64,000 nucleotides of DNA from CAWUEX02 sp963921305 (GCA_963921305.4 CAWUEX030000002.1:930001-994000), one strand, 5' to 3'; shown: positions 44,360 to 56,896, counted from the first letter of the stretch. Translations and numbers: made by a program. Notes: a model not told the origin generated them from the sequence alone.

Positions 44360-44695
44360 TTAGCCGGAATTACCAGGATTTGGGCTGAAATGCTCCTTCT
44401 TACCCTCTTTCCCGTTCCACTCTTCGCCGTCTGCCGGAGCTTCGCCCTTGGCGGTGATATTGGGCCACTTATCCGCGTATTCCGTATTTAGCTCTAGCCA
44501 ATCTTGTGCTTTGTCCTCCGAATCGGGGAGGATGGCCTCGGCCGGGCATTCCGGCTCGCAGACCCCGCAGTCGATGCATTCGTCGGGGTGAATAACGAGC
44601 ATGTTCTCCCCTTCATAGAAACAATCGACTGGACACACTTCGACGCAGTCCATGAACTTACATTTGATGCAATTCTCGGTGACTACATATGTCAT
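44360..44695 (-). CDS. fdxA: 7Fe ferredoxin FdxA
   Basis: A 111-aa ferredoxin with one [3Fe-4S] and one [4Fe-4S] cluster, shown by the Cys pattern NCIKCKFMDCVEVCPVDCF and ECIDCGVCEPECP. The acidic C-terminal tail is typical of the alphaproteobacterial FdxA (long form). It is a plausible partner of the KorAB oxidoreductase at 20-23 kb. It precedes carD, a conserved pairing in this class. Confidence 0.95.
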   Translation of the reverse strand: MTYVVTENCIKCKFMDCVEVCPVDCFYEGENMLVIHPDECIDCGVCEPECPAEAILPDSEDKAQDWLELNTEYADKWPNITAKGEAPADGEEWNGKEGKKEHFSPNPGNSG

Positions 44696-44735
44696 TACAT
44701 TCTCTCTCCCGACACCGGCTAGCCTGATCTGACCC

Positions 44736-45215
44736 CTATGTCAGGGTCTGAGGATCGAGCCCAAGTTGATCTAACGCGGCTTTGCGGGCCCGACCGCTAT
44801 CCTGGTCAGTGACGTACAACAATCCGCTGACTCGACGTACTAGATTTGCCTCAAAGTCGTCAAGCTGACCGTCAGCATATACCACTTCCCACAACATCTG
44901 CATCATTTCGACGCGACGGTCGTACTCCAATGTGTCTTTGACCGTTCTCGTAAAACCGTAAAGCTGGTTGCTGTTTGCCACCGCTTGTTCAGCGTCTGCA
45001 ATAAGGGTCTGAATATCGTTCTCAGAGAGGTCGAAAAGATGATCGAGGACGTCCTGAATCTGTGTACGTTCGGTGTCATCAAAGCTGCCGTCCGCGAGGG
45101 CGGCCTCAACAAGCAGGGCTGCGGCTGCCGACTCAACGACATCCGATTGGTCTTTGTCCTCTGCACGATCTTGTACACGCGGATCAGAGATAAATTTTTT
45201 CAATGCTGCGATCAT
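44736..45215 (-). CDS. TerB-domain (tellurite resistance-like) protein
   Basis: A 159-aa all-helical protein matching the TerB fold. AAALLVEAALADGSFDDTER and LWEVVYADGQLDDFEANLVR are two acidic helix-turn-helix segments, with Asp residues that would bind a divalent metal. Stand-alone TerB proteins of this kind are frequent in alphaproteobacteria and have no proven role; tellurite resistance should not be assumed. It sits in a minus-strand run from the helicase to carD. Confidence 0.88.
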   Translation of the reverse strand: MIAALKKFISDPRVQDRAEDKDQSDVVESAAAALLVEAALADGSFDDTERTQIQDVLDHLFDLSENDIQTLIADAEQAVANSNQLYGFTRTVKDTLEYDRRVEMMQMLWEVVYADGQLDDFEANLVRRVSGLLYVTDQDSGRARKAALDQLGLDPQTLT

Positions 45216-45264
45216 GTCCTCGGGTAACCCGATATGCCGTGACGATCAAGACGGATTGCAAATT

Positions 45265-45648
45265 TCACCCCTGCCCTGAGCGCCGGAAAAATGCCTCGAG
45301 CGCCCGCCGCTCCCGTTTGCTGGGCCGGCCGCTGCCCGGCAATCGGTAGAGCGGCGATCGATGATCGGGTTTGGTGAGCCTTACGGGCGGCTCAGGTTCC
45401 GTGAAGGTTTGCACGGCTTCCGCAGCTGGGCCACGACGCGCCGGCAATGAAACAATGACAACTGTGCGTTGGACAGAGCCCAGCGTCGCAGAAACTTCGT
45501 CGCCAACCTTGACCGATGCGTTGGGTTTGGTGACCGGCCGTCCGTTGATCGTTACGTCGCCAGATACACAGTGTTTTTGGGCAAGCGAACGCGTCTTGCA
45601 GAAACGCGCGAACCACAGCCATTTGTCGATGCGAAGTGTTGAGGTCAA
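45265..45648 (-). CDS. S4-domain RNA-binding protein, Hsp15/HslR-like
   Basis: A 127-aa protein with an S4 RNA-binding domain at the N-terminus (LRIDKWLWFARFCKTRSLAQ, GDVTINGRPVTKPNASVKVG). A basic C-terminus follows with the HslR-like ending SKRERRALEAFFRR. Hsp15 rescues stalled 50S subunits carrying a nascent chain after heat stress. It overlaps the SUV3-like helicase gene by 4 nt, a conserved alphaproteobacterial pairing. Confidence 0.9.
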   Translation of the reverse strand: MTSTLRIDKWLWFARFCKTRSLAQKHCVSGDVTINGRPVTKPNASVKVGDEVSATLGSVQRTVVIVSLPARRGPAAEAVQTFTEPEPPVRLTKPDHRSPLYRLPGSGRPSKRERRALEAFFRRSGQG

Positions 45649-48197
45649 GGCTGAACGAGGTCTTTCAGCTTGGCGAAGGGTGAGTCCGGATCGTATTTCG
45701 GCGGTGAAGACCGTTGGCCGGATGTCTTTTTCTTCGGTGCCGCGGAACCCTTCCGCGCAGACTTGTTTTTGGGACCGCGCTTAGGCTTCTTTTTGCGTGG
45801 CGCTATGGTGATCCCGGTCTCTGTCAGTTCACTGACGTAGCCCAAAGCCCGCAGCAATGTGACGGCTTGCTCGGCGCCGATCCCAAGGGGGGAGAGATGC
45901 TCTGGCGGAAGAACCTTGCCGTCCTCACGCAAGATTTGGCGCACTTGGGCGGCAAATCGCTCGATCATATCGACGCGATAGGCCGTGCCCTTCACCGGCC
46001 AGAAGCCGCATGCCAGATAGAAGGCCGCGGGCGTTCCCTGTGATGTCGGGAACGACACCCGTCCGGCGGGCGCCAATTCGACATCTTCGCCCGCGTTCTC
46101 AAAAACGCGCCACAGTATGCCCCGCAACCGCACCGGCTCCGCCTTAAGGACATCGGGCATATATAAAAATATGATCCCAAGACGAATTTTGTGGTGGGCA
46201 AGCCCTTGGCGGTCTTCGTCCGTTAGAGACGCAAGCTCTGACTGCACTGATTTGCGGTCGAGTACGCCGAGCCCTTCGGCGACCTGATACGCGATACCAC
46301 GCGAAACGCCCTTTAGGTCGGACTTCTCCGCGTCAACGATAGGGCCCAAGGTCTTTTGAACACATCCAAGCACCCAATCATTGAGACGGCGTGTCACCTT
46401 ATCGCGCAGGTCCGTGTCTATATTGTCATCGATCAAAACACTCACGCCAGGCGAAATGGGGGTCTGACCACGGCAAAGCTTGGCGACGCGGGCGCCGGAC
46501 CACAGAACGCCGGCATCATCATCCAAGGAAAACGCGTCGTCATCGGCAGCGACTAAATCGCCAGCGCGCTTCTCCAGTTCTGGCACCAAGGCCGCGCTGG
46601 CGGAATTCGCCACCGCGCGGTCTGCCGTGCGCAAACCTGTCGTGTCCGGCTGAAAGCTCAATCCATCAAGTTGACCGATGAAATGTCCGTCAATTTCAAC
46701 TGTCCCGTTGTCGTGGACCTTTGCCGTCATGCGGTCCGTTCCTCTAAGTTTCTTAACAAGATGCGCCGTCCGTTGATCAATGAACTGCTGTGTAAGCTTA
46801 TCATGAAGCGCGTCGGATAGTTTTTCTTCAATATCCCGTGTCGCGCCCTGCCAATGGCGCGCGTTTTGCACCCAACCGGACCTGTTCGCAAGATATGTCC
46901 ATGTCCGGATTGCGGCTATGCGATCCATAACCGCGTGGATATCGCCATCGGTTCGATCAATGCGTTTAACCTGCTGCGCAACCCAGTCTTCGGGCAGCTC
47001 CGCGGCTTGGCCGGCCAGGTAGCCGTAGACCTGATGCAGCAAACGCGCATGGTTGTCGGGCCGAAGTTTACGGAAATCCGGAACCTGAGCGACATCCCAG
47101 AGCAGCCGTACTTTTTCTGAGCCACGCGCGAGGCCCTGAATGTCTTGTTCGCGCGACAGTATCTCCAAGATTTGCTGGTCCTCGACCGGTGCGGACTTGA
47201 TCAAGCCCTGACGAGGCGCCGGTTTTTTTAATCCGCCCAGCAAGGTCTGGACCGTGGCGTAATTGAGATCGGAATTGCGCCAGTTCAACGCTTTGATAGG
47301 TGGGAACTCGTGTGACTCAATCCGGGCTACGTCTTCGGCATCGATCGCCTTTGCATCGGCAGTGACACCGAAGGTGCCGTCGTTCATATGGCGGCCGGCG
47401 CGGCCGGCGATTTGCGCCATTTCCTGCGCGGTCAGGGAACGCGGCGCGCGGCCGTCGAACTTGGACAACGACGCGAAAGCGACATGATCGACATCCATGT
47501 TCAGGCCCATACCGATGGCATCAGTGGCGACGATGTAGTCGACCTCGCCGGACTGATACAGCGCCACCTGCGCATTGCGCGTACGCGGACTCAACGCGCC
47601 CATGACGACAGCAGTACCCCCGCGCTGCCGCCTGAGAAGATCGGCGATGCCGTACACTTCCGACGTGGAAAACGCGACAACGGCAGAGCGGCGCGGCAGC
47701 CGAGTCAGCTTCTTTGGGCCGGCATACGACAATTTCGAGAACCGCGGCCGGGTCAAGAACGTCACATCAGGGATGAGCTGGCTGATGCGAGGCCGGATGG
47801 TCTCGGCCCCGAGAAACATGGTCTCAACGTCGCCCCGGCTGTGAAGCAAACGCTCGGTAAAGATGTGGCCGCGCTCCCGGTCCGCTGCGAGCTGAATCTC
47901 ATCGACCCCGAGAAACGAGACCTTGCGGTCGACCGGCATGCTTTCGACTGTACAAATGAAATACCGAGCGCGCGGCGGGATGATTTTCTCCTCGCCGGTG
48001 ATCAGCGCAACTGCGGAGGCTCCTTTGATGGCAACCGCGCGGTCATAGTTTTCCCGCGCGAGCAATCGCAGCGGGAATCCCATCATGCCGGATGCATGAC
48101 CGAGCATGCGCTCCATCGCCATATGCGTCTTCCCCGTGTTGGTGGGGCCCAACACAGCGGTGACAGTTCGGGGTTCGGATGGCGGTGTTAAGTTCAA
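45645..48197 (-). CDS. SUV3-like superfamily 2 RNA/DNA helicase
   Basis: An 850-aa helicase of the SUV3/MgpS type. Motif I is GPTNTGKTHMAMERML at residues 17-32, motif II VDEIQLA near residue 99, and motif VI AQIAGRAGRHMNDGTFGVT near residue 265. A Lys-rich disordered C-terminus (PRKKKPKRGPKNKSARKGSA) ends the chain. The mitochondrial homologue works in the RNA degradosome, and bacterial members probably unwind structured RNA. It is co-translated with the S4-domain gene. Confidence 0.9.
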   Translation of the reverse strand: MNLTPPSEPRTVTAVLGPTNTGKTHMAMERMLGHASGMMGFPLRLLARENYDRAVAIKGASAVALITGEEKIIPPRARYFICTVESMPVDRKVSFLGVDEIQLAADRERGHIFTERLLHSRGDVETMFLGAETIRPRISQLIPDVTFLTRPRFSKLSYAGPKKLTRLPRRSAVVAFSTSEVYGIADLLRRQRGGTAVVMGALSPRTRNAQVALYQSGEVDYIVATDAIGMGLNMDVDHVAFASLSKFDGRAPRSLTAQEMAQIAGRAGRHMNDGTFGVTADAKAIDAEDVARIESHEFPPIKALNWRNSDLNYATVQTLLGGLKKPAPRQGLIKSAPVEDQQILEILSREQDIQGLARGSEKVRLLWDVAQVPDFRKLRPDNHARLLHQVYGYLAGQAAELPEDWVAQQVKRIDRTDGDIHAVMDRIAAIRTWTYLANRSGWVQNARHWQGATRDIEEKLSDALHDKLTQQFIDQRTAHLVKKLRGTDRMTAKVHDNGTVEIDGHFIGQLDGLSFQPDTTGLRTADRAVANSASAALVPELEKRAGDLVAADDDAFSLDDDAGVLWSGARVAKLCRGQTPISPGVSVLIDDNIDTDLRDKVTRRLNDWVLGCVQKTLGPIVDAEKSDLKGVSRGIAYQVAEGLGVLDRKSVQSELASLTDEDRQGLAHHKIRLGIIFLYMPDVLKAEPVRLRGILWRVFENAGEDVELAPAGRVSFPTSQGTPAAFYLACGFWPVKGTAYRVDMIERFAAQVRQILREDGKVLPPEHLSPLGIGAEQAVTLLRALGYVSELTETGITIAPRKKKPKRGPKNKSARKGSAAPKKKTSGQRSSPPKYDPDSPFAKLKDLVQP

Positions 48198-48260
48198 GAG
48201 CGTAGGTACACTTCGAAACGTCTACCGAAGCTAACGGAGTAGGGTTGAACTGAGAGCGGT

Positions 48261-48635
48261 TTAGGCCGTGGGCCCGTGAACCGTTTGGTTGCGATCGACA
48301 GACTTAAGCTTCCGCGCGAAGTCCTTAAGGCGTCGCTCCATGGTATCGAACGCGTCACGCAGAGCGATCTGAATATCTTCGTGCGCTTTTGTCTCTTTCG
48401 GGTCACGGCGGACGACCAGATCCTCGCCGGGGACGGAGAGGTGAATGCTAACGTGAAAAGGCTGGTCATTGGTATTGAGGTTCGAGTGGCTCTTGTGAAG
48501 CGCCTCGACAACGACCCGGCACCCGGTGATGCGATTGAAAAAGTGCTCGAGTTTAGCGACCCGCTCTTGGATCTTCGCTTCGATCGCATCTGATTTGTCG
48601 ATTCCGTGAAAGGCGATTTGAACCGGAACTTGCAT
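48261..48635 (-). CDS. hpf: Ribosome hibernation-promoting factor, HPF/RaiA family (short)
   Basis: A 124-aa protein with the HPF/YfiA ribosome-binding fold: VQIAFHGIDKSDAIEAKIQE, LEHFFNRITGCRVVVEALHK, VSIHLSVPGEDLVVRR, ALRDAFDTMERRLKDFARKL. It binds the 30S decoding centre and silences ribosomes in stationary phase. The C-terminal dimerisation domain of the long form is absent. It lies divergent from htpG. Confidence 0.92.
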   Translation of the reverse strand: MQVPVQIAFHGIDKSDAIEAKIQERVAKLEHFFNRITGCRVVVEALHKSHSNLNTNDQPFHVSIHLSVPGEDLVVRRDPKETKAHEDIQIALRDAFDTMERRLKDFARKLKSVDRNQTVHGPTA

Positions 48636-48786
48636 AAGCCCTCCTGGAGTATGGGTTAGAGCGTCAGAATCTCGCGTGATAATGACGCGTAAGTGCTGGG
48701 TGCCTGACTATGATGGACCCATTAGCGGGTGTCAGACAATGTGAGATTTAGGTGGGCCGCACCTCTTCTAAATCCACATTCACCCT

Positions 48787-48815
48787 CTTGCCTTTTTGGA
48801 CACGCGACCCAATAT
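48787..48815 (+). promoter_or_regulatory. Possible RpoH (sigma-32) promoter of htpG
   Basis: CTTG (48787-48790) is followed by 17 nt and CCCAATAT (48808-48815). The CTTG and spacer fit the alphaproteobacterial RpoH consensus exactly; the -10 agrees only partly. The start would lie about 60 nt before the htpG ATG. Confidence 0.45.
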
Positions 48816-48882
48816 CGGCGCCGCCGTCTTGGACGAGCGCCAAACCTAAGCGCACCAGCCAAAAACCATCAGGAAACCAGAG

Positions 48883-50748
48883 ATGAGCGAAGAAAAACTC
48901 ACCTTCCAGGCCGAAGTGGCCAAGCTCTTAGATATCGTTGTGCACTCGCTGTACTCGAACACGGAAATCTTTCTGCGGGAATTGATTTCAAATGCGTCGG
49001 ACTCCTGCGACCGCTTGCGCTATGCCGCCCTCACCCAACCGGACCTGACCGGGGGCGAGGGTGCGGAGTTTGCGATCCATATTTCAGTGGATAAAGACAG
49101 CCGGACGCTCACGGTCAGTGACAATGGCATCGGCATGAATCGGGACGACCTGATCGAGAATCTTGGAACGATCGCGAAATCGGGCACCGGTGAATTCATG
49201 AAGTCGCTGACCGGTGACGCGACCAAAGATGTGTCGCTGATCGGTCAATTCGGTGTGGGCTTTTACTCGTCTTTTATGGTGGCTAAGAAAGTCGAGGTGT
49301 TCAGCCGCAAAGCAGGCGAGACGCAGGGCTGGCATTGGATCTCGGAAGGGCGCGGCAGCTTCCGCATTAAGGAGGCAGACAATATCGACCGTGGAGCGCG
49401 CATTGTCCTGCATCTGCGGAAAGACGCGGAGGAATTTCTCGAGGCTTTGCGGCTCAGGACGATCGTCAAAACCTACTCGGACCACATCGCCCTTCCCGTC
49501 ATTCTCGACAGCGTAAACGAGAATGGGTCGGCAGAGTCAGAAACACTGAACTCTGCCTCGGCTTTGTGGACGCGGCCCAAAAACGAAATCACCGACGAGC
49601 AGTACACGGAGTTTTATCACCACGTTGCCCACGGCTTTGACGAGCCATGGCATACACTGCATTTCCGCGCGGAAGGCGCGATCGAATACACCAGCTTGCT
49701 GTTCATCCCGACCAGTCGACCGTTCGATTTGTTCGAACCCGACCGTAAGTCGAAGGTGAAGTTGTACGTCAATCGAGTCTTCATTTCCGATGAACTGGAT
49801 GGACTGCTACCCGCCTATCTGCGCTTCGTCCGAGGAATCGTAGACTCTTCGGATCTGCCACTGAACGTGGGCCGGGAAATGCTGCAGGACAATCCCGTGC
49901 TGCAGAAAATTCAGAAAGGGCTCATCTCCCGTCTCCTGAAAGAGCTGAAGATCCGAAGTGACGATGCGGACGCCTATGCGACATTCTGGAACAACTTTGG
50001 CGTTGTCCTCAAGGAAGGGCTGTACGAAGACTTTTCCAGACGCGACGAGTTGTTGGAGCTGTGCAGGTTTCAAACCACAGCAAGCGGAACATTACGCAGC
50101 CTGAAAGACTACGTCGGCGATCTCAAAGACGGGCAAAAAGCAATTTACTACATTACCGGCGATAATTCGGACTCTCTCGCCCGCGCGCCGCAGCTGGAAG
50201 CGCTTCGAGCCAAGGGGGTCGAGGTCCTGCTGCTGACCGATCCGGTCGATGAATTTTGGATTCAATCGGTCGGCAAATATGGCGACCATGAATTTAAATC
50301 CACGGCGGCTGCCCTTGAGGATTTGGATGCGATTGCCAGTGACGAGCCTCAGGAGCCGGAAGACAACAAGCCCGAGAGCGGTGACCTCGAAAAAACGATT
50401 GAGCAAATTAAAACTGCCCTTGGCGACGCGGTAGCGGATGTCCGAACCTCAAATCGGCTGCGGGAAAGCGCGGTGTGTTTGGTCGGTGATCAAGACGGTA
50501 TGAGCTTACATTTGGAGCGCATGCTCAAGCAGCATGGCCAAGGACAAGGCATGTCCCTGCCCCGTGTGCTCGAGATCAACCCGAAACACCCGCTCATTCA
50601 AAAACTCGCGGGACAATCAGATGAGGTTGTCGGAGAGACGGCGCATCTGCTGCTCGATCAGGCGAGAATAGTTGAAGGCGAGCCGATACCCGACCCTGCG
50701 GCGTTTGCTCAACGGCTTTCGCAGGCCGTCGAACGGGCTTTGGTTTGA
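48883..50748 (+). CDS. htpG: Molecular chaperone HtpG (Hsp90)
   Basis: A 621-aa ATP-dependent Hsp90. The N-domain has FLRELISNASDSCDRLRY (Asn and Asp that bind ATP), the DNGIGMNRDDL loop and GQFGVGFYSSFMVA lid. The middle domain has the IVDSSDLPLNVGREMLQDN region with the catalytic Arg. A C-terminal dimerisation domain is complete and there is no MEEVD, as in bacteria. A GGAAACC site precedes the ATG. It is monocistronic. Confidence 0.97.
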   Translation: MSEEKLTFQAEVAKLLDIVVHSLYSNTEIFLRELISNASDSCDRLRYAALTQPDLTGGEGAEFAIHISVDKDSRTLTVSDNGIGMNRDDLIENLGTIAKSGTGEFMKSLTGDATKDVSLIGQFGVGFYSSFMVAKKVEVFSRKAGETQGWHWISEGRGSFRIKEADNIDRGARIVLHLRKDAEEFLEALRLRTIVKTYSDHIALPVILDSVNENGSAESETLNSASALWTRPKNEITDEQYTEFYHHVAHGFDEPWHTLHFRAEGAIEYTSLLFIPTSRPFDLFEPDRKSKVKLYVNRVFISDELDGLLPAYLRFVRGIVDSSDLPLNVGREMLQDNPVLQKIQKGLISRLLKELKIRSDDADAYATFWNNFGVVLKEGLYEDFSRRDELLELCRFQTTASGTLRSLKDYVGDLKDGQKAIYYITGDNSDSLARAPQLEALRAKGVEVLLLTDPVDEFWIQSVGKYGDHEFKSTAAALEDLDAIASDEPQEPEDNKPESGDLEKTIEQIKTALGDAVADVRTSNRLRESAVCLVGDQDGMSLHLERMLKQHGQGQGMSLPRVLEINPKHPLIQKLAGQSDEVVGETAHLLLDQARIVEGEPIPDPAAFAQRLSQAVERALV

Positions 50749-50758
50749 CGTAAGTGCG

Positions 50759-51606
50759 TTAGCGCGCCTCAGCAGTCGTTACGTTATTCTGACTAAACTG
50801 AGAGCCCGCAGCAGGCCGTGGCGGAAGCATGGCCGCTGCAGCGACACGACCCATGCGGTGGGTCTGAACAAATACAGCGACGCCATCCGAAGGCAGCGCG
50901 CCTATCTCAGCCAAGGTTACATTCATCGACACGTCGCCATCGATGTCAGGTGACAAGCGCACAAGACGCTTGACGACGTTGACGTTCCGCAGAGTGCGGC
51001 CACGGTTTCTCCGCCCTTCACACGGGTCATTTGGCTTGACGAGAAAACGGCCGCGTATAGTTCAGACGACATGTAACCACCGGCGTTCCGAACGCTGATC
51101 GAAAGCCGATCCGCGGCGGGACGACGTAAGGTTAGCTCTGGACGCCCTTTGGCAGCCTGACGCTTTGAAATAGAGATGGCGTTGAGGATGGCACCGCGCT
51201 GGGCTCCAGGCGCGGCAAACACACCGCCGACAACCATTTGCGGCGTGTAGACGTACTCGAGCCCAAGCACGTCTTGATAGGCCTGCTGGCGAGAGCTGAA
51301 GGACGGGTCTGAAAACGGATCTGCCCAGCCCTCGCTGTTCCAATAGTCGACATGAAATGACAGCGCCAAGACATCACTTCGATCCGAAAGATCCTGCAAG
51401 AACGCGTCGGCGGGCGGGCACGATGAACACCCCTGGGAGGTATAGAGCTCGACCAGTGTGACGGACTTGGATTGATCCTGAACGGCGGAGTCTGCCCCCG
51501 CCGTCATCGGCAGCGCGAGACAGAGGAGAACGGTCAGAACGGCCCTAAATCCGGTCCGGAACGCGCCCGGACGGTGGCATGCGGGCCGGGGTGTTTCTTT
51601 ATGCAT
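50759..51606 (-). pseudogene. DUF1223 family exported protein, frameshifted
   Basis: From the ATG at 51606 the protein has a signal (LTVLLCLALPMTAGADS) and the thioredoxin-like DUF1223 core VTLVELYTSQGCSSCPPADA with a CSSC motif. The frame breaks near 51006-51008. The ORF ends at 50923 with an unrelated tail, while the expected ending (GRTLRNVNVVKRLVRLSPDI, then VAVFVQTHRMGRVAAAAML) continues in the -1 frame to 50759. Restoring one A in GAAACC gives the family-typical GENRGRTL. Either a young pseudogene or a homopolymer consensus error. The normal role is an unknown redox or thiol function in the envelope. Confidence 0.85.
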
Positions 51607-51782
51607 TGTGCGGTCCCTACCCCTGGCACCAATTAGATCATAGTCGAAACTATGTGCGGTATCCAACTGACTCAACGCGGCTAGTCAGGGACCGGTTGCA
51701 ACGGTTTCGGATTTTTCTCGAAATAGGAGGGGTGATTAAACTTAGTTAACTTGATCACCGCCGAGGCAGGCCACCAATCCAG

Positions 51783-53492
51783 TCAATCTTCCGCGCTCAG
51801 GAACGGAAGAAAATCGAGCCCCCAGCTGGCGAAGTCATCGGTCAGCGTTTGAAAGGAACACGCAGGCGCTGCTTTTGCGGCAGCCATGGTATGGGGATTG
51901 TTCGGATCCCAAGCGGAGGTGGCTAGGAGTGTCGGCACGGGGCTGCGGGCAATGGTGTCATAGGTGGGATATCGGAAATGGGCGATGTAAGCGGTGCGGT
52001 ACATGTTGCCGGCTTTCAACAACGAACAGACACGTTCATGCACCATGTCGGTCGCCAAAAAGGGATCACGCCAAATCACGCCGTCACGGGTGCGTTTGAA
52101 CCAGGGATAGTAGATGCCCTGGTCGCGCATCTGGTGCCAGCACTGCATGAGATGGCCGCCGTGCCACACGGGCGAGACACTCGGCACGTAGTTCTCTTCC
52201 ATGTCCCGCTGCTCATCGCCCGTGTGCTGAAACACATTGCTCATCACCAGCCGGCGGACTTGCCCCGGATGGTGAAGCGCGAGATCGAGACCAACGAACC
52301 CGCCTCCCCACATGCCGTAGAAATCGACTTGGTCCAGTCCTAGTACTTGCAAAGCCTGCGCGAGCGTATCGGCGTAGTCACGCACGACGACGTCCTGCTC
52401 CGGCAATATGCGGTCAGACTCGCCCGACCCCGGCATGTCAAAGGCAAGCAGTGTGCGGTGGCCAATGAGGCTTTGGGTGATGGGCTCGACGGTTCCGGTG
52501 GAACTTGCCGCGTCGTGCTGAATGAGGAGCGGCTGCGTGTTGGCATCATGGTTGGACTGGAAATGGAGTTGCCCGCCGTCAACCTGGACGTAGTCACGCC
52601 ACAGCACTCCGGGGATCGGTTTCACCGGCGGTGGATCAGGAACGCTGGCGTCGAACGCATGATCGGCCAGGAAAGCCAGCGCCGGGGCAATACCCGTTTC
52701 GTGTTCTGTCGCCGTTTCGGCGCTGATGCTTTCACTAGTCCGTTCAATCCCGCGCCAGGGATCAGCGCCGTCATGACGCGCGCGGGCGATGACCTTCGCG
52801 GGGACGTTGAGATGCGCCAACACCTCTTTCGCATTGAAGGTCCGCGCTCCACCATAGCCAACATCGTAGTTGCGGCCTTGGCCCGGCGCAGACAGAAACT
52901 GAACCACGCGGCGCTGTAGCTCCTCAGCCCCGGGCATGTCCGCATCAACCCGCGTGTTCAAAGCGGGCGTGTGCCAAGGGTGAAACGCGGTTTGCTCGCG
53001 CAGCATGGCCCACAGCCAGGTGAGGTGACTGCCGTCCCACTTGGGTTCAAACTTGGGCAATGGATCAAGCGCGCTGGGCGGTAGATCGAGCGCGCCTGGA
53101 AGATCGAGGTCCCATGCCGCGGCTGCAGCGACACGATCCGGTGACAGAGAAGCCAAGGTGAGGGCAATCGCCGCACCAGCCTGCTCGCCATAGAACAACG
53201 CGCGCGGGAGTCTGAGCGCGTCCATAAACGCAGCAATATCTTGCGCAAAAACATCTATTGAAGCCGGTGCTTCCGCGAAGAGGTCCGAACGCCCATAGCC
53301 CGCGAGATCAGGCGCGATCACCGTAAAACGGTCGGCCGCTTTGGCTATGAAGGCGTCAAGATCTTGAGACGACCTGGGAATGCGATGCAACGCAATGAGA
53401 GGCGGACCCGACCCGCCTCTCCGGTAGTGGATTTGCCGCGCCCCAACCGTGACGTAATGACGGGTAAATCCAGGACGCGCCGGCTCAGTCAT
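51783..53492 (-). CDS. Tandem alpha/beta-hydrolase fusion lacking both nucleophilic serines
   Basis: A 569-aa protein made of two alpha/beta-hydrolase domains: residues 1-290 (VIAPDLAGYGRSD) and 295-569 (LLAFDMPGSGESD). Each has the strand-turn-helix where the G-x-S-x-G nucleophile should sit. The first reads LFYGEQAGAA (Gln104) and the second DFYGMWGGGF (Trp395). Neither has Ser, Cys or Asp at that place, so classical hydrolysis is unlikely. Such domains might bind ligands or act as cofactor-free lyases or dehalogenase-like enzymes. No signal peptide is seen. The neighbour genes give no clue. Confidence 0.85.
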   Translation of the reverse strand: MTEPARPGFTRHYVTVGARQIHYRRGGSGPPLIALHRIPRSSQDLDAFIAKAADRFTVIAPDLAGYGRSDLFAEAPASIDVFAQDIAAFMDALRLPRALFYGEQAGAAIALTLASLSPDRVAAAAAWDLDLPGALDLPPSALDPLPKFEPKWDGSHLTWLWAMLREQTAFHPWHTPALNTRVDADMPGAEELQRRVVQFLSAPGQGRNYDVGYGGARTFNAKEVLAHLNVPAKVIARARHDGADPWRGIERTSESISAETATEHETGIAPALAFLADHAFDASVPDPPPVKPIPGVLWRDYVQVDGGQLHFQSNHDANTQPLLIQHDAASSTGTVEPITQSLIGHRTLLAFDMPGSGESDRILPEQDVVVRDYADTLAQALQVLGLDQVDFYGMWGGGFVGLDLALHHPGQVRRLVMSNVFQHTGDEQRDMEENYVPSVSPVWHGGHLMQCWHQMRDQGIYYPWFKRTRDGVIWRDPFLATDMVHERVCSLLKAGNMYRTAYIAHFRYPTYDTIARSPVPTLLATSAWDPNNPHTMAAAKAAPACSFQTLTDDFASWGLDFLPFLSAED

Positions 53493-53523
53493 AAAACCTC
53501 AGTTCTATTATAGGCGCGACTCA

Positions 53524-53958
53524 TCAGTCGATTTGAGGATCAAGCATCCGTTTAGTCCAGTACTCGAGTCGTTTTTCCGGATTGTTGGTCAAGAATTCGC
53601 ACGCCCCTGCATACTCGTTGACGAGTATCGACATATTGACAAAGTTGTTATCGATCTTGGCCATCATATCCCTGATCGCCATTTCATATCTGGCAAGGAT
53701 GGTCGCTTGTAACATTCCAGCTTCTTTAGTGATTAGGTCGGCCCGTTCAATCAAAGCACCAGAAACATTCTGGTAAGCTTCTGCGGTTTCTTGCTGTTCA
53801 GAATTGAGCATGCCCTCGGAGACGATCTGGAAGTACGCAGCACACTCGATCGTTTCGTGAGCGGCGTTGCTCAGCGCCTGTTGCAACAAACCGTCAACGT
53901 CATGAGCCAGTGCTGTTCCAGAAAACAAAAGCAAAAAACTAAATGTTCTCGGATCCAT
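53524..53958 (-). CDS. Small exported helical protein of unknown function
   Basis: I do not recognise this family. The ATG at 53958 has a GGAGG site and begins a Sec signal (MDPRTFSFLLLFSGTALAHD). The mature 124 residues are nearly all helical (LQQALSNAAHETIECAAYFQ, LIERADLITKEAGMLQATIL, MAIRDMMAKIDNNFVNMSIL) with two or three cysteines (IECAAYF, GACEF). Codon use is more AT-rich than acnA next door. It could be a small periplasmic scaffold or stress protein. Confidence 0.75.
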   Translation of the reverse strand: MDPRTFSFLLLFSGTALAHDVDGLLQQALSNAAHETIECAAYFQIVSEGMLNSEQQETAEAYQNVSGALIERADLITKEAGMLQATILARYEMAIRDMMAKIDNNFVNMSILVNEYAGACEFLTNNPEKRLEYWTKRMLDPQID

Positions 53959-53996
53959 AAATACCTCCAGATCGCAATGATCCGCAGGACCTAAGT

Positions 53997-56690
<2,694 letters not shown>

Positions 56691-56896
56691 GGTTGCGTCC
56701 CCCATATGTGATTGGTGTGCGGGATGCGGTGGATCAAAGGGCGTGAACCCCGCATTTCTGCGGCATCATCCACATCCACTGGGGGTTGTCCAGCCCCACT
56801 TCGCCGCAGTGAAAACGCCGACAAGAACACTCTGCGGCGCACCTTTCCCGCAGAATTCTCCGTGCGCCGGTGGCAGGTTTCGCTATGGTGCAGCCC

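Noticed and set aside
44736..45215. Tellurite resistance operon
   Set aside because: Only a lone TerB-type domain is present, without terA, terC, terD or terZ, so resistance cannot be claimed.
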